A program made the translations under genes and the position numbers. Below, in pieces: positions 1-5,755 of a stretch of 9,261 nt of DNA. The DNA comes from Candidatus Omnitrophota bacterium (GTDB taxonomy: Bacteria; Omnitrophota; Gorgyraeia; JABMRG01). The DNA lies in NCBI GenBank assembly GCA_013202935.1, contig JABMRG010000058.1:1-9261 (forward strand). Reading direction: 5' to 3'. Below the pieces are notes generated by a model that saw only the letters and a list, made by a program, of their open reading frames with translations, was not told the origin of the DNA and did no database searches. Positions within the stretch are counted from its first letter, which is position 1, and the number at the start of each line of letters is the position of its first letter.

Positions 1-65
1 CGGCTGGACCGAAGAAGATCAACCCATTAAAGCAGAGTAAAAAGAAAGCAAAGGCGAGAGCTTAA
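1..65 (+). CDS. rplC: 50S ribosomal protein L3, C-terminal end (partial)
   Basis: Only the last 20 codons are visible, in the frame starting at base 3 and ending at TAA 63-65. They read AGPKKINPLKQSKKKAKARA, a basic tail. L3 is an early-assembling 23S rRNA-binding protein of the large subunit. The identification rests on position: L3 directly precedes L4 in the S10 operon, and the stop lies 2 bp before the rplD ATG. The short AGP-K-I segment resembles the end of the L3 core (a PG-x-x-G pattern is usual there), but homology is weak over so few residues. The Lys-rich tail after it looks like a lineage-specific extension. Confidence 0.75.
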   Translation, partial: AGPKKINPLKQSKKKAKARA

Positions 66-67
66 GA

Positions 68-703
68 ATGCCTAATATAGCAGTTATAGATAAAAAAGGA
101 ACCAAGGTAGATACGCTTAAGCTGGATGATAAGGTTTTTAGCGGCAAGGTTAATAAGCCCCTCCTGCAGCAGGCTATAACTATGTATCTGGCAAATCAAC
201 GCAAGGGAAGTGCAAGTACAAAGACTATGGGAGAGGCACGTGGTGGCGGCAGGAAACCCTGGAGGCAGAAGGGGACTGGTAGGGCGCGGGCAGGAAGTAG
301 ACGCTCACCTTTATGGAGAGGCGGCGGCATAACGCATGGCCCAAAACCAAAAGACTGGCATTATCAGCTGCCTAAGAAGATGAAGAGATTGGCACTGGTC
401 TCGTCACTAAATGCTAAGATCAATGATGAGACTGTTGTAGTTATTGATAACATTAAGCTCGATTCTCATAAAACAAAGGAACTCTTTGATATATTAAAGA
501 AATTGAAACTTAATACGAAAAAGATAGTCATAATGTCCCAAGATTCAGATGATAACCTGAAAAGAGCCGCACACAATATTGAAAAAGTTGAGCTGGTCAG
601 ATTCAATGATATAAACGCATATCAGGTTATTGTGAATGACGGCCTTTTGGCAGAAAGGTCAGCTCTGGAAAAACTCGAAAAAGAGCTGGCAAAGGTAGTA
701 TAA
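68..703 (+). CDS. rplD: 50S ribosomal protein L4
   Basis: L4 (211 aa, about the family's usual 200-210) binds 23S rRNA domain I, and its long loop lines the peptide exit tunnel. The diagnostic loop is at residues 59-74 (GGGRKPWRQKGTGRAR), followed by SPLWRGGG and GPKP near 80-94, then the conserved LPKKMKRLAL at 101-110. In Enterobacteria L4 also represses its own S10 operon; the leader needed for that is outside this window, so such control cannot be judged here. The ATG lies 2 bp after the rplC stop, and the next gene begins 1 bp after the L4 stop, so the three genes are probably translationally coupled. Confidence 0.98.
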   Translation: MPNIAVIDKKGTKVDTLKLDDKVFSGKVNKPLLQQAITMYLANQRKGSASTKTMGEARGGGRKPWRQKGTGRARAGSRRSPLWRGGGITHGPKPKDWHYQLPKKMKRLALVSSLNAKINDETVVVIDNIKLDSHKTKELFDILKKLKLNTKKIVIMSQDSDDNLKRAAHNIEKVELVRFNDINAYQVIVNDGLLAERSALEKLEKELAKVV

Positions 704-704
704 G

Positions 705-992
705 ATGTATACAAATCCACATGATATAGTCAAGAGTCTGCTGCGTACGGAAAAGGGCACATCTCTTATGGTTCAGAATACGTATATATTCTGGGTCGAT
801 AGGTCTGCCAACAAGATACAGATTAAAAAAGCGGTAGAAGAGGTATATAAAGTAGATGTTAGGAATGTAAATACCATGAAGGTAAAGGGCAAGCCTAAGA
901 GGGTAAGGCACAAGCTCGGCAAGACATCATCATGGAAGAAGGCCATGGTGACTCTTAAACAAGGCGATACCATAGAATTAGCTACTACTTAA
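705..992 (+). CDS. rplW: 50S ribosomal protein L23
   Basis: L23 (95 aa, typical size) sits at the peptide tunnel exit, where it docks trigger factor and SRP. Family features visible are TEK near residues 15-17, the helix IKKAVEEVYKVDV at about 40-52, the segment VNTMKVKGKPKR after it, and the terminal WKKAMVTLKQGDTIEL at 77-92. The usual Pro before the I-TEK motif is not present (SLLRTEK here), a mild divergence. The ATG is preceded by AAAGG at 691-695, about 9 nt upstream and inside the end of rplD, which supports this start. Confidence 0.96.
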   Translation: MYTNPHDIVKSLLRTEKGTSLMVQNTYIFWVDRSANKIQIKKAVEEVYKVDVRNVNTMKVKGKPKRVRHKLGKTSSWKKAMVTLKQGDTIELATT

Positions 993-1006
993 TCGAGAGA
1001 TAAAAA

Positions 1007-1846
1007 ATGGCAATAATAAAGAAGAAACCAACAACACCAGCACAGAGGTGGACAACAGTCTCATCTTTTGACGAACTTACAGAAGCCAAACCCTATAAGC
1101 CTTTAACGCAAGCGCTTAGAAAAAAGGGTGGCAGAAATGCACATGGTCGCGTTACTATGAGGCATAGAGGTGGTGGTCACAAGAGAAGACTACGTATTAT
1201 AGACTTTAAACGTGATAAGCGTGATATACAAGCAAGGGTTTTGTCTATAGAATATGATCCTAACCGCTCAGCCAGAATAGCTCTTTTGGAATACGCAGAT
1301 GGCGAAAAAAGGTATATTATTTGCCCAGTTGGCCTTTCTGTTGGAAGCTCGGTACTATCCGGTGAGTCTGCAGAGATCCGTTCAGGTAATTCATTGCCTC
1401 TGAGGAACATCCCTTCTGGCACGGAGATACATAATATTGAACTGGCCAAGGGCCAAGGTGGCCAGATTGCTCGTAGTGCTGGTGGGTCAGCGCAGATAAT
1501 GTCGAAAGAAGAAAAGTTTGCGCATATAAGGCTCCCCTCTAGTGAGGTCAGATTAGTACACCTGGACTGTTATGCGACTATTGGACAGATAGGCAATATC
1601 GACCATGAAAACATATCCTTAGGAAAGGCAGGAAGGTCTCGATGGCTTGGTAGAAGACCAAAAGTGCGAGGGGTTGCAATGAACCCGGTAGACCAACCTA
1701 TGGGTGGTGGCGAAGGCAAGGCTTCAGGCGGAAGGCACCCATGCACACCATGGGGTAAGCCTACTAAAGGGTTCAAGACAAGAAAAAAGAAAAAGCGCTC
1801 TAATAGATTTATAGACAAGAGAAGAAAGAAGAATAAGCAGAAGTAA
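1007..1846 (+). CDS. rplB: 50S ribosomal protein L2, with His-to-Gln change in the C-terminal motif
   Basis: L2 (279 aa, family about 273-280) is a primary 23S rRNA binder that contributes to subunit association and supports the peptidyl transferase region. Motifs seen are GGRNAHGRVTMRHRGGGHKR at residues 41-60, the central barrel with YDPNRSARIALL, GQGGQIARSAGG, and the C-terminal RGVAMNPVD and GGGEG followed by GGRHPCTPWG. The highly conserved DHPHGGGEG reads DQPMGGGEG here, so residue 230 (codon CAA at 1694-1696; E. coli His229 without the initiator Met) is Gln and residue 232 is Met. The rest of the gene is intact and normal. A weak GAGAGA precedes the ATG. S19 starts 1 bp after its stop. 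Confidence 0.98.
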   Translation: MAIIKKKPTTPAQRWTTVSSFDELTEAKPYKPLTQALRKKGGRNAHGRVTMRHRGGGHKRRLRIIDFKRDKRDIQARVLSIEYDPNRSARIALLEYADGEKRYIICPVGLSVGSSVLSGESAEIRSGNSLPLRNIPSGTEIHNIELAKGQGGQIARSAGGSAQIMSKEEKFAHIRLPSSEVRLVHLDCYATIGQIGNIDHENISLGKAGRSRWLGRRPKVRGVAMNPVDQPMGGGEGKASGGRHPCTPWGKPTKGFKTRKKKKRSNRFIDKRRKKNKQK

Positions 1847-1847
1847 A

Positions 1848-2135
1848 TTGGGCAGATCTATAAAAAAGGGTCCATATGTTGACCCTAAGCTTCTTAAAAA
1901 GGTAGAGAAGGTTAAAACCAGTGGCGATAGAAAGCCTATAAAGACCTGGTCAAGGCGGTCTACTATAATTCCTGAATTTGTAGGCCAGACATTCTCTATA
2001 CACAACGGCAAAAGTTTCATCTCTGTTTTTGTTACAGAGAATATGGTTGGGCATAAGCTGGGTGAGTTTGCGCTAACCAGGATATTCAGAAAACACGGCT
2101 CAGCACAGGCAGATAAGCCGGCATCACTTACATAA
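1848..2135 (+). CDS. rpsS: 30S ribosomal protein S19 (TTG start)
   Basis: S19 (95 aa, usual about 92) binds the 16S 3' head domain together with S13. The start is TTG, chosen because the family N-terminus (x-RSIKKGPY) begins exactly there and the L2 stop is 1 bp upstream. There is no strong Shine-Dalgarno, so initiation probably depends on coupling to L2. Conserved segments are KTWSRRSTIIPEFVG at residues 32-46, IHNGK, and MVGHKLGEFA at 66-75. The near-invariant FAPTRTF reads FALTRIF, giving Leu76 in place of Pro (codon CTA at 2073-2075). Confidence 0.97.
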   Translation: MGRSIKKGPYVDPKLLKKVEKVKTSGDRKPIKTWSRRSTIIPEFVGQTFSIHNGKSFISVFVTENMVGHKLGEFALTRIFRKHGSAQADKPASLT

Positions 2136-2146
2136 GGTAATAGGGT

Positions 2147-2626
2147 ATGATATCAAAAGCGATTGGAAAATACTTAAGAGTTTCACCAAGGAAAACAAGG
2201 CTTGTTGCAGGAGTCATAAGGGGCAGGCAGGTAGATGAGGCGCTAGATATACTCAATTCTACCAATAAAAAATCAGCAAGGCTTCTTGTAAAAGTGCTCA
2301 ATTCTGCGATCTCTAATGCAAAGCGTTTTCCTAATATGCAGCAGGAGAATCTTTATATTTCAAAGATCTTTGCGGATGGTGGCCCTACATTAAAACGTTA
2401 CAGGGCAGAACCTATGGGCCGCGCGAGTGTATTGAGAAAAAAGACCTCTCATATTACTATTGAGCTGGATATGAAGGTTCCTAAGATCCAGCCCAAGGAG
2501 GCCAAGGCTACCCCAAAGGTAGCAGTACGCAGTAAAAGAGCAGAGAAGGCCAAAAGCAGCAAAGAGCCAAAAGCTACTAAACCAGCAAAGGTTATTAAAA
2601 AGAAAGCTCAAAAGGAGAAAAAATAA
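2147..2626 (+). CDS. rplV: 50S ribosomal protein L22 with basic C-terminal extension
   Basis: L22 contacts all 23S domains, and its beta-hairpin lines the exit tunnel near the macrolide site. The core is residues 1-110: the LRVSPRKTRLVAGVIRG start, LLVKVLNSAISNA near 46-58, and the hairpin plus tail segment MGRASVLRKKTSHITIELD. At 159 aa it is about 45-50 residues longer than the usual 110 or so. Residues 111-159 are a Lys/Ala/Pro-rich, probably disordered tail ending in KKKAQKEKK. The ATG has AAGGT at 2134-2138, overlapping the S19 stop. The tail-encoding DNA also supplies the Shine-Dalgarno for rpsC. Confidence 0.97.
   Translation: MISKAIGKYLRVSPRKTRLVAGVIRGRQVDEALDILNSTNKKSARLLVKVLNSAISNAKRFPNMQQENLYISKIFADGGPTLKRYRAEPMGRASVLRKKTSHITIELDMKVPKIQPKEAKATPKVAVRSKRAEKAKSSKEPKATKPAKVIKKKAQKEKK
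2611..2617 (+). promoter_or_regulatory. Shine-Dalgarno for rpsC
   Basis: AAAGGAG lies inside the last codons of rplV, 9 nt before the GTG at 2627. It fixes the non-ATG start of S3 and means ribosomes finishing L22 can restart directly. Confidence 0.75.
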
Positions 2627-3310
2627 GTGGGCCATAAATCACATCCTTATGGATTAAGAGTCGGTATTATACATACATGGAAATCTAGATGGTTTGCAAA
2701 AAAGAGAGATTTTGCAGCGCTTCTTCATGAAGACCAGAAGATAAAAAAGTATATAAAGAAAAATTTCTCAACAGCCGCTATACCGAGAGTAGATATTGAA
2801 CGAGCAAGTGAACGAGTAAGGGTTATCATTTATAGTGCAAGGCCAGGTATAATTATAGGGCGCAAAGGGGCTGATATTGACAGGTTGAGGGAAGAGCTCC
2901 ACAAGATGACCAATAGTGAGATATTTATTGATATAAAGGAGATCAAGACCCCATACACAGAAGCCCAATTAGTGGCGGAGAATATCGCATTTCAATTGGA
3001 AAAGAGGGTTGCGTTTAGAAGAGCGATGAAAAGAGCTCTTCAGCAGGCTATGGAAGCAGGCGCTGGTGGAATAAGACTTAAATGCTCAGGTAGATTAGGT
3101 GGTGCTGAGATTGCACGTTCTGAAGGGTATAGGCAGGGTAGCATTCCATTACAAACCTTTAGGGCAAATATAGATTATGGTTTTACTGAGGCACATACTA
3201 CATACGGACTTATAGGCATAAAGGTGTGGATCTATAAGGGTGACATAATAGCCAAAAAACAAGAAAAGAATAAGGTAGTAGAAGAGCCATCGGCTTCTTC
3301 TAAGGAATAG
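2627..3310 (+). CDS. rpsC: 30S ribosomal protein S3 (GTG start)
   Basis: S3 (227 aa, usual 210-240) lies at the mRNA entry channel and takes part in helicase activity with S4 and S5. The N-terminus GHKSHPYGLRVG matches the family. The type II KH domain carries the GxxG loop in PGIIIGRKGADI (GRKG at residues 78-81). The C-terminal domain has GRLGGAEIARSEGYRQG at 155-171 and EAHTTYGLIGIKVWIYKG at 188-205. A short charged tail follows (KKQEKNKVVEE). GTG is the start: it abuts the L22 stop with no gap and has a strong AAAGGAG 9 nt upstream. Confidence 0.98.
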   Translation: MGHKSHPYGLRVGIIHTWKSRWFAKKRDFAALLHEDQKIKKYIKKNFSTAAIPRVDIERASERVRVIIYSARPGIIIGRKGADIDRLREELHKMTNSEIFIDIKEIKTPYTEAQLVAENIAFQLEKRVAFRRAMKRALQQAMEAGAGGIRLKCSGRLGGAEIARSEGYRQGSIPLQTFRANIDYGFTEAHTTYGLIGIKVWIYKGDIIAKKQEKNKVVEEPSASSKE

Positions 3311-3328
3311 TTAAGGAGATAGATTTAG

Positions 3329-3745
3329 ATGCCACTAATGCCAAAGAGAGTTAAATACCGCAAATTTCAGCGGGGCAGAAGGGGTGGACTTGCAACTAAA
3401 GGCAATTTTGTAAGCTTTGGAGAGTTTGGTTTGCAGGCATTAGAAAACGCCTGGCTTACAAATACACAGATTGAGGCCGCCAGGGTAGCACTTACCAGGC
3501 ATACGCACAGAGGCGGAAAGGTCTGGATAAGGGTATTCCCTGACAAGTCTGTTAGCAAAAAGCCGGCAGAGACAAGGATGGGAAAAGGAAAAGGCATGCC
3601 TGAGACATGGGTTGCTGTTATAAAGAGAGGTAAGATTATAATGGAGATCGAGGGCCTACCTGAAGAGATGGCTCGTGAGGCTATGAGGCTTGCGGCAAGC
3701 AAAGTGCCATTTCGGACAAAGTTTACATCGAGGAGGCACCTATAA
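3329..3745 (+). CDS. rplP: 50S ribosomal protein L16
   Basis: L16 (138 aa, usual about 137) is a late-assembling large-subunit protein that positions the A-site tRNA elbow. Visible are MPKRVKYRKFQRGRR at residues 4-18, FGLQALENAWLTNTQIEAARVA at about 33-54, RGGKVWIRVFPDK at 61-73, and ETRMGKGKGMPETWVA at 81-96. Arg83 in RMGKGKG corresponds to the arginine hydroxylated in E. coli L16; no hydroxylase is visible here. AAGGAG at 3313-3318 lies 10 nt before the ATG. The stop overlaps the rpmC start by one base (TAATG). Confidence 0.98.
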   Translation: MPLMPKRVKYRKFQRGRRGGLATKGNFVSFGEFGLQALENAWLTNTQIEAARVALTRHTHRGGKVWIRVFPDKSVSKKPAETRMGKGKGMPETWVAVIKRGKIIMEIEGLPEEMAREAMRLAASKVPFRTKFTSRRHL

Positions 3746-3939
3746 TGAAGCCACAGGAATTGCGTAATATGACAAAAGATGAGCTTGATCATAAGGTAGT
3801 TTCACTAAAGGAAGAGTATTCTAAGCTTTTATTTCAGGCAAAGACAGGAACTATTGAAAAACCAGCTCGCATGTCACAGATAAGAAAAGATATTGCGAGA
3901 ATAAAGACAATCTTGAGGGAAGTGAGCTATGCAAAGTGA
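3745..3939 (+). CDS. rpmC: 50S ribosomal protein L29
   Basis: L29 (64 aa, typical 60-70) is a small two-helix protein near the tunnel exit beside L23. It reads as the family hairpin: ELRNMTKDEL at residues 5-14, LKEEYSKLLFQAKTGTIEKPAR around 21-42, and IRKDIARIKTILRE near 46-59. An AGGAGG at 3731-3736, inside the end of rplP, lies 8 nt before the ATG. The 3' end overlaps rpsQ by 11 bp. Confidence 0.97.
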   Translation: MKPQELRNMTKDELDHKVVSLKEEYSKLLFQAKTGTIEKPARMSQIRKDIARIKTILREVSYAK

Positions 3940-4195
3940 GGTAAAGGCCTCAATCAAAGGCCATAAGGTTTTGACAGGTACGGTTACTGGGGATAAGATG
4001 GATAAGACAATTGTCGTTAAGGTAATGAGTCTCGATAAACACCCAGTATATAAGAAGATTATAAGGAAGCATAACAGCTTTAAGGCGCATGATGAGAAGA
4101 ATAGCGCTAAGATAGGAGATACTGTCAGGATAATAGCAACAAGGCCCCTATCGAAGCATAAGAGGTGGCGCCTGATAGAAGTGGTGGGAAAATGA
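3929..4195 (+). CDS. rpsQ: 30S ribosomal protein S17
   Basis: S17 (88 aa, usual 80-90) is a primary 16S rRNA-binding OB-fold protein of the small-subunit body. The signature is LTGTVTGDKMDKTIVVKV at residues 15-32, then HPVYKKIIRKHNSFKAHDE and IGDTVRIIATRPLSKHKRW near the C-terminus. The ATG lies inside the end of rpmC, and GAGGG at about 3915-3919 could serve as its ribosome-binding site. The stop overlaps the L14 start in an ATGA arrangement, which points to translational coupling. Confidence 0.97.
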   Translation: MQSEVKASIKGHKVLTGTVTGDKMDKTIVVKVMSLDKHPVYKKIIRKHNSFKAHDEKNSAKIGDTVRIIATRPLSKHKRWRLIEVVGK

Positions 4196-4560
4196 TACAG
4201 CTAAGATCGATACTGGATGTAGCAGACAATACTGGAGCAAGAAAGGCAGCCTGTATACGCGTGGTGAAACGTTCAGCTAAGAAATTTGCTGATATAGGAG
4301 ATATTATTACCTGCCATGTTAAAGAATCGACTCCAGAAGCTGCTGTCAAGAAAGGCGAGGTAGTGAAGGCTGTTATTGTACGGACACGTAATCCTATTAG
4401 CAGAAAAGATGGGTCTCGTCTTAAATTTGATAATAATGCGTGTGTGATAATCGACGTAACGGGTAATCCTCGGGGAACAAGGATATTTGGCCCAGTAGCA
4501 CGCGAGCTTAGAGAAAAGGCATTCACAAAGATAGTTTCTTTGGCTCCCGAAGTTATTTAG
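4192..4560 (+). CDS. rplN: 50S ribosomal protein L14
   Basis: L14 (122 aa, matching the near-universal 122-123) lies at the subunit interface, forms bridges to 16S rRNA and is the binding site of the silencing factor RsfS. Family hallmarks are MIQLRSILDVADNTGARKA at residues 1-19, VKKGEVVKAVIVRT at 52-65, DNNACVIID at 80-88, GTRIFGPVARELR at 95-107, and the terminal SLAPEVI. An upstream in-frame GTG at 4165 would add nine non-family residues inside rpsQ. The ATG at 4192, overlapping the S17 stop by 4 bp, gives exactly the family N-terminus and was chosen. Confidence 0.98.
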   Translation: MIQLRSILDVADNTGARKAACIRVVKRSAKKFADIGDIITCHVKESTPEAAVKKGEVVKAVIVRTRNPISRKDGSRLKFDNNACVIIDVTGNPRGTRIFGPVARELREKAFTKIVSLAPEVI

Positions 4561-4568
4561 GTGTTAAT

Positions 4569-4877
4569 ATGAAGATAAAGAAGAATGATAATATAAAGGT
4601 TTTATCAGGAAGAGATAAGGGCAAGACAGGGAAGGTCTTAAAGATTTTTCCTGGGAAGCATAAGGCTATAGTAGAAGGCGTAAACTTCTTAAAGCGCCAT
4701 GCAAAAAAGACTCAAAACAACCCGAAGGGTGGTATTGTGCAGAAAGAGAGCCCTATCAATATATCCAGCCTTGCCGTTATCTGTACCCGGTGCAATAAGC
4801 CTACAAGGATAGGAGTTAGTATCCTGTCCGATGGTAGTAAGGCAAGGCACTGCAGGAAATGCAAGGAGACCATTTAG
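4569..4877 (+). CDS. rplX: 50S ribosomal protein L24 with four-cysteine C-terminal motif
   Basis: L24 (102 aa) starts 50S assembly by binding the 5' part of 23S rRNA. The KOW region is at the N-terminus (IKVLSGRDKGKTGKVLKI, residues 9-26), followed by VEGVNFLKRHAKK near 35-47 and GGIVQKESPINISSL. The C-terminus has Cys72-x2-Cys75 and Cys95-x2-Cys98, a zinc-ribbon-like set (CTRC and CRKC) found in many but not all bacterial L24 proteins; Zn binding is inferred. AGGTG overlapping the L14 stop lies about 5 nt before the ATG. Confidence 0.97.
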   Translation: MKIKKNDNIKVLSGRDKGKTGKVLKIFPGKHKAIVEGVNFLKRHAKKTQNNPKGGIVQKESPINISSLAVICTRCNKPTRIGVSILSDGSKARHCRKCKETI

Positions 4878-4913
4878 GTCTTGGGGTATAGTTATTAAGT
4901 AACAGGTGAAAAA

Positions 4914-5480
4914 ATGACAGAGCAGAATACAAAGACAAAACCGAGACTAAAAGAAAGATATGATACTGAGATAGTACCTGCGATAATGGAAAAGTTTGGA
5001 TATAAGAACAGATTCCAGGTGCCAAGGGTAAGGGGCATCACTATAAATATGGGCCTTGGCGCAGGGGCACAGGATATGAAATTGATCGAAGATGCCCAGG
5101 CTGAACTTGCTATCATCGCAGGGCAGAGAGCGGTTGTGACTAAGGCAAAGAAGGCGATATCTAATTTTAAGATTAGAAAAGGTTCTGCGGTAGGTTGCGC
5201 TGTTACATTAAGAAAAGCGCATATGTATGAGTTTCTGGATAGGTTAATCAGCATAGCGCTTCCCAGGATTAAAGATTTTCGTGGAGTACCTAATAAGTCC
5301 TTTGACAAGGATGGTAACTATTCCCTGGGGATCAAAGAACATACTATCTTTCCCGAACTTGATATAGATAAGGTTGCAAAAGTAAAAGGTATGACCGTAA
5401 CTATAACAATGACAAAATCAAGCAAAGAGGCATCGATGGAGCTACTCAGGTTTTTTGGCATGCCTTTTGCAAATAAATAA
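4914..5480 (+). CDS. rplE: 50S ribosomal protein L5
   Basis: L5 (188 aa, usual about 180) binds 5S rRNA in the central protuberance and contacts P-site tRNA and S13. Seen are VPRVRGITINMGLG at residues 37-50, AGQRAVVTKAKKAISNFKIRKG at about 69-90, GCAVTLR at 94-100, IKDFRGVPNKSFDKDGNYSLG near 119-139, and HTIFPELDIDKV. An N-terminal extension of about eight residues (TEQNTKTK) precedes the usual start. The ATG is preceded by AGGTG at 4905-4909 after a 36-bp gap that contains a small hairpin. In E. coli, S8 represses spc translation at this junction. Confidence 0.98.
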   Translation: MTEQNTKTKPRLKERYDTEIVPAIMEKFGYKNRFQVPRVRGITINMGLGAGAQDMKLIEDAQAELAIIAGQRAVVTKAKKAISNFKIRKGSAVGCAVTLRKAHMYEFLDRLISIALPRIKDFRGVPNKSFDKDGNYSLGIKEHTIFPELDIDKVAKVKGMTVTITMTKSSKEASMELLRFFGMPFANK

Positions 5481-5482
5481 AT

Positions 5483-5486
5483 GGAG
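5483..5486 (+). promoter_or_regulatory. Shine-Dalgarno for S14
   Basis: GGAG lies just after the rplE stop and 7 nt before the TTG at 5494. It decides the unusual S14 start. Confidence 0.65.
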
Positions 5487-5493
5487 AACAGGA

Positions 5494-5679
5494 TTGGCTA
5501 AGAAATCATTAGTAGCAAAGCAGAAGAGAGAACCTAAGTTTAAGGTCAGAGGTTATAACCGTTGTATGCTATGTGGCAGGCCGCGTGGTTTTATAAGAAA
5601 GTTTAAGCTATGTAGGATATGTTTTAGGGAGCTGGCCTCTCGTGGTGAGATACCAGGTGTAACAAAGGCAAGCTGGTAA
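5494..5679 (+). CDS. rpsN: 30S ribosomal protein S14, zinc-binding type (TTG start)
   Basis: S14 type Z (61 aa, exactly the family length) binds 16S rRNA in the 30S head near S3, S10 and S19. Four cysteines form the zinc site: Cys24-x2-Cys27 and Cys40-x2-Cys43 (CMLC, CRIC). The N-terminus AKKSLVAKQKREPKFKVRGYNRC and the C-terminus RELASRGEIPGVTKASW are canonical. The start is TTG: the family begins x-AKKSL here, and GGAG at 5483-5486 lies 7 nt upstream. Longer in-frame starts would overlap rplE and add non-family residues. Downstream lies the only large gap of the operon. Confidence 0.97.
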   Translation: MAKKSLVAKQKREPKFKVRGYNRCMLCGRPRGFIRKFKLCRICFRELASRGEIPGVTKASW

Positions 5680-5685
5680 TCCAAT

Positions 5686-5741
5686 GAGGGGACAGTCCCC
5701 TACTAAATGACTCGTAAGCAAACGGGGACAGTCCCTACGAG
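5686..5741 (+). repeat. REP-like palindrome pair between rpsN and rpsH
   Basis: The 12-mer GGGGACAGTCCC occurs twice in direct orientation, at 5688-5699 and 5724-5735. Each copy is itself a near-perfect inverted repeat with a one-base centre. The first extends to 7-bp arms (AGGGGAC-A-GTCCCCT, 5687-5701). The second has GGGAC-A-GTCCC (5725-5735) inside an outer stem, CTCGTA at 5711-5716 against TACGAG at 5736-5741. I recall this motif as an abundant REP-type repeat in several environmental bacterial genomes, possibly mobilised by a RAYT/IS200-like transposase; that is recollection and inference. In RNA both copies would fold into hairpins. There is no U-tract, so a Rho-independent terminator is unlikely. 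Confidence 0.8.
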
Positions 5742-5744
5742 AAC

Positions 5745-5750
5745 AAGGAG
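5745..5750 (+). promoter_or_regulatory. Shine-Dalgarno for rpsH
   Basis: AAGGAG lies 5 nt before the ATG at 5756. An in-frame GTG at 5750 overlaps this site and so is not the start. Confidence 0.75.
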
Positions 5751-5755
5751 TGACA

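Noticed and set aside
3367..3792. Long minus-strand open frame across rplP and rpmC
   Set aside because: It lies opposite two unmistakable ribosomal-protein genes, and its translation shows no family features.
4165..4191. GTG start for rplN giving nine extra residues
   Set aside because: The extra residues do not match L14, and the ATG at 4192 gives the exact family N-terminus with an ATGA overlap.
5455..5493. Longer S14 start inside rplE
   Set aside because: It adds 13 non-family residues; the TTG at 5494 with GGAG upstream gives the standard 61-aa protein.
5687..5701. Rho-independent terminator after rpsN
   Set aside because: The hairpin is GC-rich but lacks a following U-tract, and essential genes of the same operon continue downstream.
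5688..5735. Minimal CRISPR array from the two palindromic repeats
   Set aside because: Only two 12-bp copies, too short for CRISPR repeats, and no cas genes are present.
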